From positions 141,505-205,504 of the forward strand of contig JBQELO010000006.1 in the NCBI GenBank assembly GCA_052103955.1: DNA of 64,000 nt. Reading direction: 5' to 3'. Made by a program: the position numbers and the translations under genes. Numbering within the stretch: the stretch's first letter is position 1; the number at the start of each line of letters is the position of its first letter. Positions 17,333 to 26,586 of the stretch are shown piece by piece. Below the pieces are notes generated by a model. It was not told the DNA's origin. It did no database searches and was given only the letters and a program-made list of their open reading frames with translations. The stretch is from Paenalcaligenes sp052103955 (GTDB lineage Bacteria; Pseudomonadota; Gammaproteobacteria; Burkholderiales; Burkholderiaceae_B).

Positions 17333-17383
17333 AATCCAACTGCCTAAAGGTGTGCGGTGCAAAGTGCCTATAGTGTAAAACTA

Positions 17384-17417
17384 AAAAAGCCCCAAGGCGT
17401 AAACCTTGAGGCTTTTT
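17384..17417 (-). terminator. Terminator of the TRAP-mhpFE operon
   Basis: AAAAAGCC-C-CAAGG pairs with CCTTG-A-GGCTTTTT around a six-base loop, 30 bases beyond the mhpE stop on the minus strand, with T runs on that strand. Confidence 0.85.
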
Positions 17418-17446
17418 AGGGGTAGGGTGATTTGCGCTTTTTTTGC

Positions 17447-18469
17447 TTAGCCAGCTTGACGCTGACGTAGCAAAGACAGGGCGGTGTCTTCGATCATATC
17501 TTCTTGTCCACCAACCATGCCGCGACGGCCCATTTCGACCAAAATTTCGCGAGCAGGAATACCGAATTTTTGTTCGGCACGTTTAGCAAACAACAAGAAT
17601 GAACCGTAAACACCGGCATAACCTAGTGTCAGGGCATCACGGTCAAGGCGGATTGGGAAGTCCATGATAGGAACAACCAAATCTTCCGCAACGTCCTGAA
17701 TACGGAATACATCTACACCGGTGGGAATACCCATCAGATCCAATACGGCTACCAACACTTCCATGGGTGTATTACCTGCACCAGCGCCTAAACCAGCGGC
17801 AGCAGCATCAATGCGGTTAGCACCGGCTTCGATAGCGGCTACGCTGTTTGCTACGCCCATGGCAAGGTTGTGGTGACCGTGAAAGCCCAGTTCGGTTTCT
17901 GGTTTCAGCGCATCACGCACAGCAACCAAACGCTCTTTAACGGTGTTAGGCAGTAAGTGGCCTGCGGAGTCAGTGATGTAAATACAGTTAGCACCGTAGC
18001 TTTCCATCAGTTTGGCTTGTTGTACCAAACCTTCGGGGCTGTTCATGTGGCTCATCATTAAGAAGCCTACCGTATCCATGCCCAGTTCACGGCCTAGGGC
18101 AATGTGCTGTTCCGAGGTATCGGCTTCGGTACAGTGTGTGGCTACACGAATGGTGCTTACGCCCAAACCGTGTGCCATACGCAGGTGGTCTACCGTTCCA
18201 ATACCAGGAATCAACAGGGCTGAAACCTTGGCTTGCTTCAGTTCAGGAATCACCGTGTTTAGGTATTCTTCGTCACTGTGTGCAGGGAAACCGTAGTTTA
18301 CCGATGCGCCACCCAAGCCATCGCCGTGGGTAACTTCAATCAGAGGGATACCAGCGTCGTCCAGACCACGAGCAATAGTACGCATTTGCTCCAACGTGAT
18401 TTGGTGACGTTTGGGATGCATACCGTCGCGCAGCGACATGTCATGCAAAATAATGTTGTTGTTGCTCAT
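17447..18469 (-). CDS. mhpE: 4-hydroxy-2-oxovalerate aldolase
   Basis: A 340-residue DRE-TIM metallolyase (MhpE/DmpG/BphI). It splits 4-hydroxy-2-oxopentanoate into pyruvate and acetaldehyde, the last carbon-carbon cleavage of meta-pathways. Motifs: LHDMSLRDGMHPKRHQ, EVTHGDGLGG, ITDSAGH, and the metal pair in GFHGHHNLAMGVANS. The ATG at 18469 has AAGGA upstream. It follows mhpF by 25 bases; the two enzymes form a channelling complex. The operon also carries a TRAP transporter. Confidence 0.95.
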   Translation of the reverse strand: MSNNNIILHDMSLRDGMHPKRHQITLEQMRTIARGLDDAGIPLIEVTHGDGLGGASVNYGFPAHSDEEYLNTVIPELKQAKVSALLIPGIGTVDHLRMAHGLGVSTIRVATHCTEADTSEQHIALGRELGMDTVGFLMMSHMNSPEGLVQQAKLMESYGANCIYITDSAGHLLPNTVKERLVAVRDALKPETELGFHGHHNLAMGVANSVAAIEAGANRIDAAAAGLGAGAGNTPMEVLVAVLDLMGIPTGVDVFRIQDVAEDLVVPIMDFPIRLDRDALTLGYAGVYGSFLLFAKRAEQKFGIPAREILVEMGRRGMVGGQEDMIEDTALSLLRQRQAG

Positions 18470-18494
18470 TACACAATCCTTGCAAAAGCGGGTG

Positions 18495-19385
18495 TTAGGC
18501 TTTGGCCAGCAGGCGCTCAGCAAACATTTCCGCTGTACGTGCAGCTGCTGCTGTCATGATGTCTAGGTTGCCCGAGTACTTAGGCAGGTAATCGCCCAAG
18601 CCTTCTACTTCTAGGTAGATGGATACACGGTTGCCGTCGAACACAGGGCCGTTCACCAAGCGGTAGCCGGGTACGTATTTTTGTACTTCAGCAATCATGG
18701 CATGCACGGATTCGGTGATGCGTTCTTGGTCTGGGGTGTCATCGGTTAGGCAGTGAACGGTGTCACGCATAATCATTGGTGGTTCAGCCGGGTTCAAAAT
18801 AATGATGGCTTTACCACGACGTGCACCGCCTACACGTTCAACCGCACCAGCGGTAGTACGTGTGAACTCGTCGATATTTTTACGAGTGCCTGGGCCAGCA
18901 GAGCGTGACGACACCGTCGCTACAATTTCAGCGTATTCCACAGACTGCACGCGCGATACCGCATTCACCATGGGGATAGTGGCTTGGCCACCGCAGGTCA
19001 CCATGTTGACGTTTTGGGCGCCTTCAACCAGCAGTTCTTGCAGGTTAACGGGAGGCACGCAGAACGGGCCAATCGCGGCAGGTGTTAAGTCAATCATCAT
19101 GACGCCACGGGACGTGAGCTTGTCAGAGTTGTCTTTGTGTACATAGGCGCTGGTGGCATCAAAAGCGATTTGAATGTTGTCGGCCTCTACGTGGGGTAGC
19201 AAACCATCCACACCTTCAGATGTGGTTTTCAAACCCAATTCAGCAGCGCGTTTCAAGCCGTCGGATTGTGGGTCTACGCCCACCATCCAGACGGGTTCGA
19301 GTACAGGGCTGCGCATCAGCTTGGCCAGCAAGTCGGTGCCGATGTTGCCGGGCCCAATAATGGCAGTACGAATTTTCTCAGCCAT
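18495..19385 (-). CDS. mhpF: Acetaldehyde dehydrogenase (acylating)
   Basis: A 296-residue MhpF/DmpF/BphJ enzyme that converts acetaldehyde plus CoA and NAD to acetyl-CoA. The N-terminal Rossmann motif is IIGPGNIGTDL; the catalytic cysteine is in MVTCGGQATIPM; GPGTRKNIDEFT is also typical. GGAG precedes the start. It partners with the aldolase encoded just downstream. In E. coli mhpFE belongs to the mhp operon; here it is about 36 kb from mhpBDC. Confidence 0.95.
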   Translation of the reverse strand: MAEKIRTAIIGPGNIGTDLLAKLMRSPVLEPVWMVGVDPQSDGLKRAAELGLKTTSEGVDGLLPHVEADNIQIAFDATSAYVHKDNSDKLTSRGVMMIDLTPAAIGPFCVPPVNLQELLVEGAQNVNMVTCGGQATIPMVNAVSRVQSVEYAEIVATVSSRSAGPGTRKNIDEFTRTTAGAVERVGGARRGKAIIILNPAEPPMIMRDTVHCLTDDTPDQERITESVHAMIAEVQKYVPGYRLVNGPVFDGNRVSIYLEVEGLGDYLPKYSGNLDIMTAAAARTAEMFAERLLAKA

Positions 19386-19440
19386 GTATGTCTCCAGGGT
19401 AAAACAAAAGGTAAATGCGTATAAGGAGTTGGGGCTGCCT

Positions 19441-20721
19441 TTAGCCTACGAGGCTTAAGGGGAACAGCGACAACCAAGGAACATAAGTAATCAGTAACAG
19501 CACCGCCAGCATCGAAATGATGAAGGGGATAGCACCCACAATGGATTTTTCTAAACTGGTTTCACCCACACGCGAGCCTACAAACAAGTTCACGCCCACA
19601 GGTGGTGTCACCATGCCTATAGCCAAGTTGACGATAATCACGATACCGAAGTGCACGGGATCAATACCCACAGCAGTCACGACTGGCAGCAAGATAGGTA
19701 CCAAGATAATGATGGCCGCCAAGGTTTCCATGAACATGCCCACAAACAGCAGTAGCACGTTGATCAGCAACAGGATCAGGATAGGGCTGTCGGTAAGCTG
19801 CACGATGTAGTCAGCGATCATGAACGGGATGCGTTCAATGGCTAGCATGCGGCCGAAAATAGTGGCTGTACCTACAATCACAATCACGGTGGCGGAAGTC
19901 AGGGCTGAGCCGGCAATCAGGCGGTACAGATCAGACCATTTCAGCTCTTTGTAGACGAACACGCCCACTATAAAACCGTAGATCACACCCACAGCAGCGG
20001 CTTCGGTAGGGGTGAATACACCACCATAAATACCGCCCAGAATAATCACGGGTACCAACAGCGCCCATTTCGCATCCCAAATGGTTTGCCAGATTTCAGC
20101 AGCGGAATAGCGTTTTTCAGAGCCCTTGTAGCCTTCTTTACGGGCTTTCAGGTAGGCGGTAATGATTAAGCCCACACCAATCAGCAAGCCGGGAATAATG
20201 CCAGCCAAGAACATCTGCGTAATAGACACGTTGGCCGATACCGCATAAATGATCATGGGAATGCTGGGGGGGATAATGATCCCAATACTGCCGGCAGACG
20301 CAATCAAGCCAACGGAATAGCCTTTGTCGTAACCCGCTTTAGTCATAGCTGGCAAAAGCAGGCCACCAATGGCGGCAACGGTTGCCGGGCCAGAGCCAGA
20401 AATCGCGGCAAAGAACATGCAGGTTACTACCGCAATAATGGCCAAGCCACCGGTGTAACGGCCAAAAAATACGTTTGCAACGTTAAGCAGACGGCGGGAT
20501 AAACCACCTTGCCCCATTAAGTCACCAGCCAGAATAAAAAACGGCACGGCCATCAAGGGGAAGGAGTCAATAGAGGTCACCAGACCTTGTGCAATATAGG
20601 TGCTGCTGACTTTTCCGCTGTAGATCAGCGCTAAGGCAGACGATAAGCCCAGCGAAATCGCTACGGGTACGCGGATAATCAATAGCAGGGCAAAGCAGCC
20701 AAATAGCAATAATGAAATCAT
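19441..20721 (-). CDS. TRAP transporter large permease (DctM type)
   Basis: A 426-residue protein with about 12 membrane segments, the translocating subunit of a Na+-driven TRAP transporter. Conserved stretches are MAVPFFILAGDLMGQGGLSRRL, FFAAISGSGPATVAAIGG and GIIIPPSIPMIIYAV near the middle, and NLAIGMVTPPVGVNLFVG near the end. Its ATG overlaps the stop of the small subunit (ATGA). Co-transcription with mhpFE suggests the cargo is an organic acid that feeds 4-hydroxy-2-oxovalerate or pyruvate metabolism. Confidence 0.93.
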   Translation of the reverse strand: MISLLLFGCFALLLIIRVPVAISLGLSSALALIYSGKVSSTYIAQGLVTSIDSFPLMAVPFFILAGDLMGQGGLSRRLLNVANVFFGRYTGGLAIIAVVTCMFFAAISGSGPATVAAIGGLLLPAMTKAGYDKGYSVGLIASAGSIGIIIPPSIPMIIYAVSANVSITQMFLAGIIPGLLIGVGLIITAYLKARKEGYKGSEKRYSAAEIWQTIWDAKWALLVPVIILGGIYGGVFTPTEAAAVGVIYGFIVGVFVYKELKWSDLYRLIAGSALTSATVIVIVGTATIFGRMLAIERIPFMIADYIVQLTDSPILILLLINVLLLFVGMFMETLAAIIILVPILLPVVTAVGIDPVHFGIVIIVNLAIGMVTPPVGVNLFVGSRVGETSLEKSIVGAIPFIISMLAVLLLITYVPWLSLFPLSLVG

Positions 20722-21200
20722 GACTGCCTCTCAATACGGATGATGCGAACTTCTTGCACGATTTTTTGCAGTAGGCGCAGAATAACCAGCCCAAACCCTA
20801 CGGTTGGAGCCAGATAGATGTAGCCCATGGGAATACTGAGTGAGGAGGAGGTTTGGCCAAATTTGAATACTTTCATACTCAAGGCATAGCCTTCTTTCAT
20901 CACCAACACGGCAAAGACGATGAACAGTACGTGCGCCAAAATGGTGGCGTAGCGTTGGTATAACTGTGGCAAACGGTTAGTCACCGCTTCTACACAGATA
21001 TGCGCGTTTTCGCGTACACCATAAGACACACCGATATAGGTGGCCCAAATAAAACAGTAACGCGCCAGTTCTTCTGACCACGTTAGGGAGTCGTTCAGCA
21101 CATAACGCATGAACACTTGCACGCCAATTAACAGCGACATCAGCGCAAGCAGTAGCACCAAGATACTTTCTTCAAAGTGCTTGTCTAAAAATTTAAGCAT
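20718..21200 (-). CDS. TRAP transporter small permease (DctQ type)
   Basis: A 160-residue four-helix membrane subunit. Family marks are LLIGVQVFMRYVLNDSLTWSEELARYCFIWATYIG and a central REN-like segment (VRENAHICVEAV). AGGAG lies ten bases before the start. It overlaps the large permease by four bases. Confidence 0.9.
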   Translation of the reverse strand: MLKFLDKHFEESILVLLLALMSLLIGVQVFMRYVLNDSLTWSEELARYCFIWATYIGVSYGVRENAHICVEAVTNRLPQLYQRYATILAHVLFIVFAVLVMKEGYALSMKVFKFGQTSSSLSIPMGYIYLAPTVGFGLVILRLLQKIVQEVRIIRIERQS

Positions 21201-21232
21201 GGGGATCTCCTATGCCGGCAAGGTCGTCGGCA

Positions 21233-21258
21233 AGTGGGCAAGCTGTTGCTTGCCCACT
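21233..21258. other. Intercistronic hairpin between TRAP binding protein and permeases
   Basis: A perfect 11-pair stem, GTGGGCAAGC with GCTTGCCCAC plus one pair, and a four-base loop. No T run follows on the minus strand, so it is more likely to stabilise the upstream binding-protein message than to terminate fully. Confidence 0.6.
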
Positions 21259-21300
21259 CGAGAAAAAGTGTGGGCCGAGGATGTGGCCCTTCAGGGTAAA

Positions 21301-22296
21301 TTAACGGCTGGCTTCAGCAACGATGCGATCAACAATGTCAGCACCGATTTTTTTCTTTACCAGCTCGTGCACAGGGCCCATGCGGTCAGCAAAAGCAGCG
21401 TGTTGTTCTGGTGTCAGCTCAGTGATGATGACGTTAGGCATGTTAGCGACAGCTTTCTCGTCGGCTTCTTGTGCTTGAGTGCGTTGGTAGTCAGTAGTCT
21501 TTTTAACGGCTTCGTCAAAAATAGCGCGGTCTTCATCGCTGAAGCTGTTGTAGACGTCAGGGTTGATCATCAAAGGCCACGGTGAGTACACGTGGTTCGT
21601 TTTGGTGATGTGGTTCTGAACTTCGTAGAACTTCATGTCGTAGAACAGGTTGATAGGACCTTCCTGTGCATCGAAAGTACCTTGCTGTAGCGCGGTGAAC
21701 AGTTCACCAAAGGCTAAAGGAGCAGGGTTAGCACCTTCTTCTTTCCACGCGGCAATGTGCACTTCGTTTTCCATCGTGCGCATTTTCATGCCTTTCAGGT
21801 CGTCGGGCGACGTGATGGCTTTTTTGTTGTTGGTTAATTGGCGAAAGCCGTTTTCCCAGTAAGCAACCGCTTTAATACCTACAGGCTCTAGACTTTGTAG
21901 CAGTTGTTGGCCGATCTCACCATCCAAAACACGGTATACACTTTCACGGTCTTTGAACAAGAATGGAATATCCAGTGCAAAGAATTCTTTGTTGAAGTTA
22001 CCCAGCACGGCCGATGAGGCAAAGGCCATGTCTACGTTACCTAACTGGATACTTTCAATCAGTTCACGCTCGCTACCCAATTGGGAGTTAGGGAAGATTT
22101 CTACCGTAATGCGGCCATTGGATTTTTCAGCAAGTTCTTTGCCAAGAAACTCAAATGCTGCTTGCCCAGTACTGGTGTTAGAGGAAGCATGACCCGCTTT
22201 CAGCACAACATTAGCGTGAGCCAAGCCAGCGAAAAGGGATACACAGAGGCCTAAGCCTAAGGTCAGGGTGCGATTGCGCAAAGTATTTATCAGCAT
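21301..22296 (-). CDS. TRAP transporter substrate-binding protein (DctP type)
   Basis: A 331-residue periplasmic binding protein. The ATG at 22296 (GGAG upstream) gives a clear signal peptide ending at GLAHA before NVVLKAGHAS. Family motifs are NGRITVEIFPNSQLGSERELIESIQLGNVDMAF, DLKGMKMRTME with the substrate-carboxylate arginine, and ALQQGTFDAQEGPI. It is the first gene of the TRAP-mhpFE operon and divergent from an FAD-linked dehydrogenase. Confidence 0.93.
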   Translation of the reverse strand: MLINTLRNRTLTLGLGLCVSLFAGLAHANVVLKAGHASSNTSTGQAAFEFLGKELAEKSNGRITVEIFPNSQLGSERELIESIQLGNVDMAFASSAVLGNFNKEFFALDIPFLFKDRESVYRVLDGEIGQQLLQSLEPVGIKAVAYWENGFRQLTNNKKAITSPDDLKGMKMRTMENEVHIAAWKEEGANPAPLAFGELFTALQQGTFDAQEGPINLFYDMKFYEVQNHITKTNHVYSPWPLMINPDVYNSFSDEDRAIFDEAVKKTTDYQRTQAQEADEKAVANMPNVIITELTPEQHAAFADRMGPVHELVKKKIGADIVDRIVAEASR

Positions 22297-22420
22297 GAGG
22301 AGTCTCCGAGTGTGACAAGGGTGGTGGGGCAAGATGTGACAGCGAGTATATAGACCTGTCATCGTTATTAATGAGGAAATTCTAGTATCAGTGGTAAAAT
22401 TTTTCAACTATTGATATGTG

Positions 22421-22437
22421 TTCTCAATAAATGAGAA
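22421..22437. promoter_or_regulatory. Dyad between TRAP operon and FAD-linked dehydrogenase
   Basis: TTCTCA-ATAAA-TGAGAA is a perfect 6-5-6 inverted repeat in the AT-rich gap of the divergent pair, 29 bases before the dehydrogenase start. No regulator gene is adjacent, so the binding protein is unknown. Confidence 0.4.
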
Positions 22438-22466
22438 TTTATTCGTGAAGCAGGGAGACGTAAAAG

Positions 22467-23855
22467 ATGAGCAGTAATGTAGAGGCCATCAATGCGCTAC
22501 GCAGCGTATTAGCCGCAGACGAGTTATTAATTGGTGATGCGATCAGCGACAAATACCGCCAAGACTGGAGTGGCGAGAAAGGTGGTGATCTAAGCGCAGT
22601 GGTGTTGCCGCGTAGCACGGATGCGGTATCGCAAATTTTGCGCATTTGTAATGAGCACGGTTGCCCAGTGGTTCCACAAGGAGGCCTGACAGGGTTGGCG
22701 GGCGGCGCTACACCTATTGATGGTTGTGTGGCTATTTCCATGGAACGCATGAATGGCATTCTGGAGCTGGATGGCATTTCTGGCACCATGACGGTATGGG
22801 CAGGCACGCCATTGCAAGTGATGCAAGAAGCCGCAGAAAAAGCAGGTTTCTTTTTTGCACTGGATTTAGGTGCCCGTGGTTCGTGTCAGATTGGTGGGAA
22901 TATCTCTACCAACGCGGGTGGTAATCGCGTGATCCGTTACGGTATGGCGCGTGATTTGGTATTGGGCTTGGAAGTTGTATTGGCAGACGGTACGGTATTG
23001 TCCATGCTCAATAAAATGGTCAAAAACAACTCTGGCCCCGATATCAAGCAAGCCTTTATTGGTGCAGAAGGTACGTTGGGGGTGATCACCAAAGCTGTGG
23101 TGAAACTGCACCCACAAGTAAACGGTGCCAATACCGCTTTGATGGCCTTAGAAAGTTTTGACGGCGTAGAAAAATTGCTGATGTATGCACAGCAGCAGTT
23201 GTCTGGCCAAGTCAGTGCGTTTGAGGTGATGTGGAACGACTACTACAAAGAAGCCACAACGGATGGTGGCATTCGTGCTCCGCTGCCTGCTGACTACCCC
23301 ATTTATGTGTTGATGGATCAGCAAAGTGCCAACCCACAACTGCAAGCCGCACAATTTGAAGCCGTGTTGGAACATGCCTTGGAAGAGGGCTGGGTAGTGG
23401 ACGCCGCTGTGGCGCAGTCGCATGCTGATGCTGAAGCATTCTGGGAACTGCGTGATGCGATTGCTGAATTGCTGCAAGCTTACGCCCCCACCATTAACTT
23501 CGATATCTCGTTCCCCATTTCTAGCATTGGCCGTTGTGTAGAGACTTTAAAAGACGTGATGTCGTCTCAGTTTGATGGGATTCGTGCCATGTTCTTTGGA
23601 CATGTGGGCGATGGCAACATACACGTAGTAGTAGGCCCTTTCCCTGATGAAGCCACAGGCCTTGCGATTGAAACGGCTTTCTATGAAGTGGTGCGCAACA
23701 ATGCGGGTTCAGTATCGGCAGAGCACGGTATTGGCTTGCACAAAAAACCATGGTTGCCTTACAGCCGTAGCGCCGCAGAACTGCACACCTTGAAACTGAT
23801 GAAGCAAGCACTGGACCCACGTAATATTCTGAACCCAGGAAAAATTCAGGATTAA
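22467..23855 (+). CDS. FAD-binding 2-hydroxyacid dehydrogenase (GlcD/D2HGDH family)
   Basis: A 462-residue flavoprotein of the vanillyl-alcohol oxidase fold. The FAD-binding N-terminal half has VVPQGGLTGLAGGATP, GGNISTNAGGNRVIRYG and FIGAEGTLGVITKAV; the C-terminal half has FGHVGDGNIHV, SVSAEHGIGLHKKPWL and the closing LDPRNILNPGKI. Relatives oxidise D-lactate, glycolate or D-2-hydroxyglutarate and pass electrons to quinone or ETF. It faces the TRAP-mhpFE operon, so a hydroxyacid brought in by that transporter is a reasonable substrate guess. Confidence 0.9.
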   Translation: MSSNVEAINALRSVLAADELLIGDAISDKYRQDWSGEKGGDLSAVVLPRSTDAVSQILRICNEHGCPVVPQGGLTGLAGGATPIDGCVAISMERMNGILELDGISGTMTVWAGTPLQVMQEAAEKAGFFFALDLGARGSCQIGGNISTNAGGNRVIRYGMARDLVLGLEVVLADGTVLSMLNKMVKNNSGPDIKQAFIGAEGTLGVITKAVVKLHPQVNGANTALMALESFDGVEKLLMYAQQQLSGQVSAFEVMWNDYYKEATTDGGIRAPLPADYPIYVLMDQQSANPQLQAAQFEAVLEHALEEGWVVDAAVAQSHADAEAFWELRDAIAELLQAYAPTINFDISFPISSIGRCVETLKDVMSSQFDGIRAMFFGHVGDGNIHVVVGPFPDEATGLAIETAFYEVVRNNAGSVSAEHGIGLHKKPWLPYSRSAAELHTLKLMKQALDPRNILNPGKIQD

Positions 23856-23880
23856 GCACCGCTGCATCGTGTTTTACACT

Positions 23881-23924
23881 ACACCCCAAGGGTTGGATGA
23901 CTCCAGCCAATGGGGTGTTTTTTT
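23881..23924 (+). terminator. Terminator of the dehydrogenase gene
   Basis: Outer arms ACACCCCA and TGGGGTGT enclose inner arms GGTTGG/CCAGCC (one mismatch), followed by a T run, 25 bases after the stop. Confidence 0.85.
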
Positions 23925-23937
23925 ATGTGAGACGTCT

Positions 23938-24519
23938 ATGCGAGAGAAAGGGCAGAAAACCAAATCCACGTATTTTTGGTTGGCCGACGACGATGTGGCG
24001 GAGTTTAGTCGCGCACTACGCGAGGCATTGCCCACGTTGTCATGGCGATGCTCACACCCCAGCCCCGATCATTTGGTGGTGCATCAGTTTGATACGTTAA
24101 GCGACGCGCTGCACTGTGGCGCCTCGCCGTATGTGAGCCAAGCTTTTGCTGATTTTGATCATTCGGCGCTGCAGTTTTTGCTTTATCAGCCTAAGGCCGT
24201 CAGCACAGTGATAGATAACTATGCGCCTGCTTATAGGTATCCACACAGCTTCATCATGGCGGAGTGCGGGCGCATGGTCATACGGTGGAACACACTAGAT
24301 GGTGATGAGGTCACTCAGGCAGCATTGGCGGCGCAACTTAAGCTGATTTGGACGGTGTTTCAGCAGTGCACCTTACCCGCTAAGGTGCAAAGTACTGCAG
24401 GTTATGCGGTATCGGGCTTTAGGATAGGGAGGGTGATGCTGGAAAAAGTGAAAGCCGAGTCTTTATATTTAAAAGCAAACGGCCCATTTTGTGTGTTGAG
24501 TGAGCAAGCCGGTCATTAG
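23938..24519 (+). CDS. Hypothetical protein, 193 aa
   Basis: I do not recognise this protein. The ATG at 23938 is chosen because an earlier in-frame ATG lies upstream of the terminator hairpin. It begins with a basic stretch (REKGQKTKSTYFWLADDD), has no signal peptide or membrane segment, and is rich in aromatic residues, with several cysteines. No clear ribosome-binding site is visible apart from GAG. It stands between a terminator and a convergent MocR gene, so it is a single-gene unit. Confidence 0.6.
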   Translation: MREKGQKTKSTYFWLADDDVAEFSRALREALPTLSWRCSHPSPDHLVVHQFDTLSDALHCGASPYVSQAFADFDHSALQFLLYQPKAVSTVIDNYAPAYRYPHSFIMAECGRMVIRWNTLDGDEVTQAALAAQLKLIWTVFQQCTLPAKVQSTAGYAVSGFRIGRVMLEKVKAESLYLKANGPFCVLSEQAGH

Positions 24520-24611
24520 CAAGGGGCACTGCAGTGGTAGAGCAGTACGATTTTATGTACGACGACAGAATGTTTAGCTCACGTACCACCACGTAAATAT
24601 CACATTGCCTG

Positions 24612-26030
24612 TTACAGCAGTGCGCGTATTTTATGCCCCAAGCGTTCAGCTTCGTCTTGCGAAGCTATGTTGGTAAAACCAAGTAGTAGGCCAGAGTGCA
24701 CGGGATCGTGTGTAGACCACTGTGATAAGGCATGTGCATACATACCATGTTCTCGCATGCGCTGTGCGATCAGCGTATCGCTAGTGTGATCGCCTAGGCG
24801 CAGCACTAAATGCATGCCGCCGGGTTGTGGATCTATAGAAATACGGGTGCCTAATGCCTTTGCTAAACCAGTGGCAGTAGCCGTGCGGCGTTCAGCATAC
24901 AGCTTACGCATGCGCTGAATGTGGCGGGCGAAATGCCCTTCTGCCATGAAGGTGCTGACCAGTTGCTGAGTCAGGGCAGGGATGCCATTGCCTACTACCT
25001 GGTTGATGTGCTCAAAGACGGAGATCAATGCTTCAGGCACCACCAGATACGCCAGCCGTATACCCGGAAACAGCACTTTGCTAAAGGTGCCTGCATACAG
25101 CACGCGACCATGCCTATCCAAACTTTTTAAGGCGGACAGCGGGCGGCTAACATAGCGGTACTCGCCATCGTAATCATCCTCAATAATCCAGCTTTTTTGC
25201 TGTGCAGCCCACTCCAGTAAGGCGTGGCGTCTAGTGAGTGATAGCGTGACGCTTAATGGGCTTTGGTGGGCTGGGGTCACAATGGCAGCGGCAGCGTGTG
25301 GGGCATGTTCTAGGCCATATTGCACATCCAGGCCCTCGACATCCACAGGGATGGCTGCGGCGGTTAAGCCAGCATGGTTGATGAGTTCGCGGGTAGGGGG
25401 ATAGCAGGGGGTTTCTATCCACACCTGATCGCCTTTTTTTAATAGGGCCTGAATCACAAGGTTCACACTTTCACGGTAGCCAGAGGTGATAAAGACTTGT
25501 GCTGGGCTGCAATGAATACCGCGTGCTACGTGCAAGTGAGCAGCAAGGGCTGAGCGTAACGCGGGTAAGCCGTTCTCAGGTGGGTAGCGTAAATCAATAG
25601 CGTGTGTGGCTCGCAGTTGTCGTGCGCCCAGTCGCGCCCAAATTTTTCTAGGGAAGGCGTCTAAGGCGGGTATGCCCATTTGAAAGGGCAACAACTGCGA
25701 AGTGTGGGTGGTGTCTGACGCGGTAGAGGGGGCATGCTGATGCGGTAACGGCGTGCTTACAGCGCCAGCCAGTAAGCCAGGGGTGATGACTGTGCCAGCT
25801 TGGCCACGCGGTTGTACATACCCTTCAGCATGCAGCAGCGCATAGGCCATTTCAACCGTACCACGTGCCACACCTAGTTCTTTAGCAAGTGCGCGGGCAG
25901 AGGGAATACGATCACCGGGTTGTAGTGAGCCTTGCGCAATGGCGGATAGAAAACGCTCATAAATTTGCCGGTAAAGTGGCTCAGAATCGGATGAGGCAGG
26001 TAGTGTACTGGCAGTAGGTAATGAAATCAT
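24612..26030 (-). CDS. MocR-family regulator (GntR helix-turn-helix plus PLP aminotransferase domain)
   Basis: A 472-residue regulator. Residues 17-85 form a GntR-type winged helix (EPLYRQIYERFLSAIAQGSLQPGDRIPSARALAKELGVARGTV). The rest is an aminotransferase-fold domain with SGYRESVNLVIQALLKKGDQVWIE, IEDDYDGEYRY and the PLP lysine in AGTFSKVLFPGIRLAY. MocR/PdxR proteins sense PLP or an amine and switch divergent genes. The divergent GNAT-flavin reductase-AhpD operon, with TGGCTC direct repeats between, is the likely target. Confidence 0.93.
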   Translation of the reverse strand: MISLPTASTLPASSDSEPLYRQIYERFLSAIAQGSLQPGDRIPSARALAKELGVARGTVEMAYALLHAEGYVQPRGQAGTVITPGLLAGAVSTPLPHQHAPSTASDTTHTSQLLPFQMGIPALDAFPRKIWARLGARQLRATHAIDLRYPPENGLPALRSALAAHLHVARGIHCSPAQVFITSGYRESVNLVIQALLKKGDQVWIETPCYPPTRELINHAGLTAAAIPVDVEGLDVQYGLEHAPHAAAAIVTPAHQSPLSVTLSLTRRHALLEWAAQQKSWIIEDDYDGEYRYVSRPLSALKSLDRHGRVLYAGTFSKVLFPGIRLAYLVVPEALISVFEHINQVVGNGIPALTQQLVSTFMAEGHFARHIQRMRKLYAERRTATATGLAKALGTRISIDPQPGGMHLVLRLGDHTSDTLIAQRMREHGMYAHALSQWSTHDPVHSGLLLGFTNIASQDEAERLGHKIRALL

Positions 26031-26053
26031 GGCCTAGTCAAAAGATCAATTTA

Positions 26054-26088
26054 TGGCTCTTTTGAGTGTAGCATGTGGCTCCTACAAT
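26054..26088 (+). promoter_or_regulatory. Promoter of the GNAT operon with MocR-type direct repeats
   Basis: A good sigma-70 promoter reads TTTTGA (26060-26065), 17 bases, TACAAT (26083-26088). TGGCTC occurs at 26054-26059 and 26076-26081, 22 bp apart, bracketing the -35 to -10 region. MocR regulators typically bind direct repeats about two helical turns apart. Confidence 0.55.
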
Positions 26089-26101
26089 ACAGACTCAACT
26101 C

Positions 26102-26121
26102 GGTGCACAGCATCGTGCACC
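26102..26121 (+). other. Hairpin in the 5' leader of the GNAT gene
   Basis: GGTGCAC-N6-GTGCACC is a perfect 7-bp inverted repeat just downstream of the expected transcription start and 18 bases before the start codon. It may be a leader hairpin or a second operator. Confidence 0.4.
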
Positions 26122-26139
26122 ATAGCTTTGGGAATCACC

Positions 26140-26586
26140 ATGAGTCATCCGGAAATCCGTACTGTAGAAAGCACCGAAGCGCTGTATGCTTGTTTTTCAG
26201 TCATGCACGAATTGCGCCCGCACCTTAGCGATGCGGCCGACTTTGTGAAGAGAGTAGAGCGTATGCGTAGCCAACATTACGCGCTGCTAGCGGTGTATGA
26301 GAAGCATCAACCCGTCGCGTTAGCAGGGTATAGGCTTCAAGAAAATCTGGTGTATGGCCGCTTTATGTATGTGGATGATCTAGTGGTGACTGCCCACAGT
26401 CGCAGCAGTGGTCATGGCGCACTATTACTGAACACACTAGAAGGTATTGCTGTAGAACAGAACTGTGCCAAATTGGTATTAGACACCGGTATAGATAATG
26501 CGTTGGCGCAGCGTTTTTATTTCAGGCAAGGTTTGTTAACCGGAGCCATACGTTTCAGCAAATGGTTGGGAGTACACGCAGCATGA
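26140..26586 (+). CDS. GNAT-family N-acetyltransferase
   Basis: A 148-residue acetyltransferase. VDDLVVTAHSRSSGHGALLLNTLE is the acetyl-CoA binding motif A, a variant of RxxGxG in which SSGHG takes the loop position, and LVLDTGIDNALAQRFYFRQGLLTGAIRFSK is motif B. The ATG at 26140 lies downstream of the promoter; the longer frame begins upstream of the -35. It overlaps the flavin reductase by ATGA. The acceptor substrate is unknown. Confidence 0.85.
   Translation: MSHPEIRTVESTEALYACFSVMHELRPHLSDAADFVKRVERMRSQHYALLAVYEKHQPVALAGYRLQENLVYGRFMYVDDLVVTAHSRSSGHGALLLNTLEGIAVEQNCAKLVLDTGIDNALAQRFYFRQGLLTGAIRFSKWLGVHAA

Noticed and set aside
24525..24560. tRNA-like D-arm string (GTGGTAGAGCAG)
   Set aside because: No acceptor stem, anticodon arm or T arm can be built around it.
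26102..26121. GGTGCAC inverted repeat as a second MhpR operator
   Set aside because: The spacer is six bases rather than three, and the genes around it have no link to aromatic degradation.
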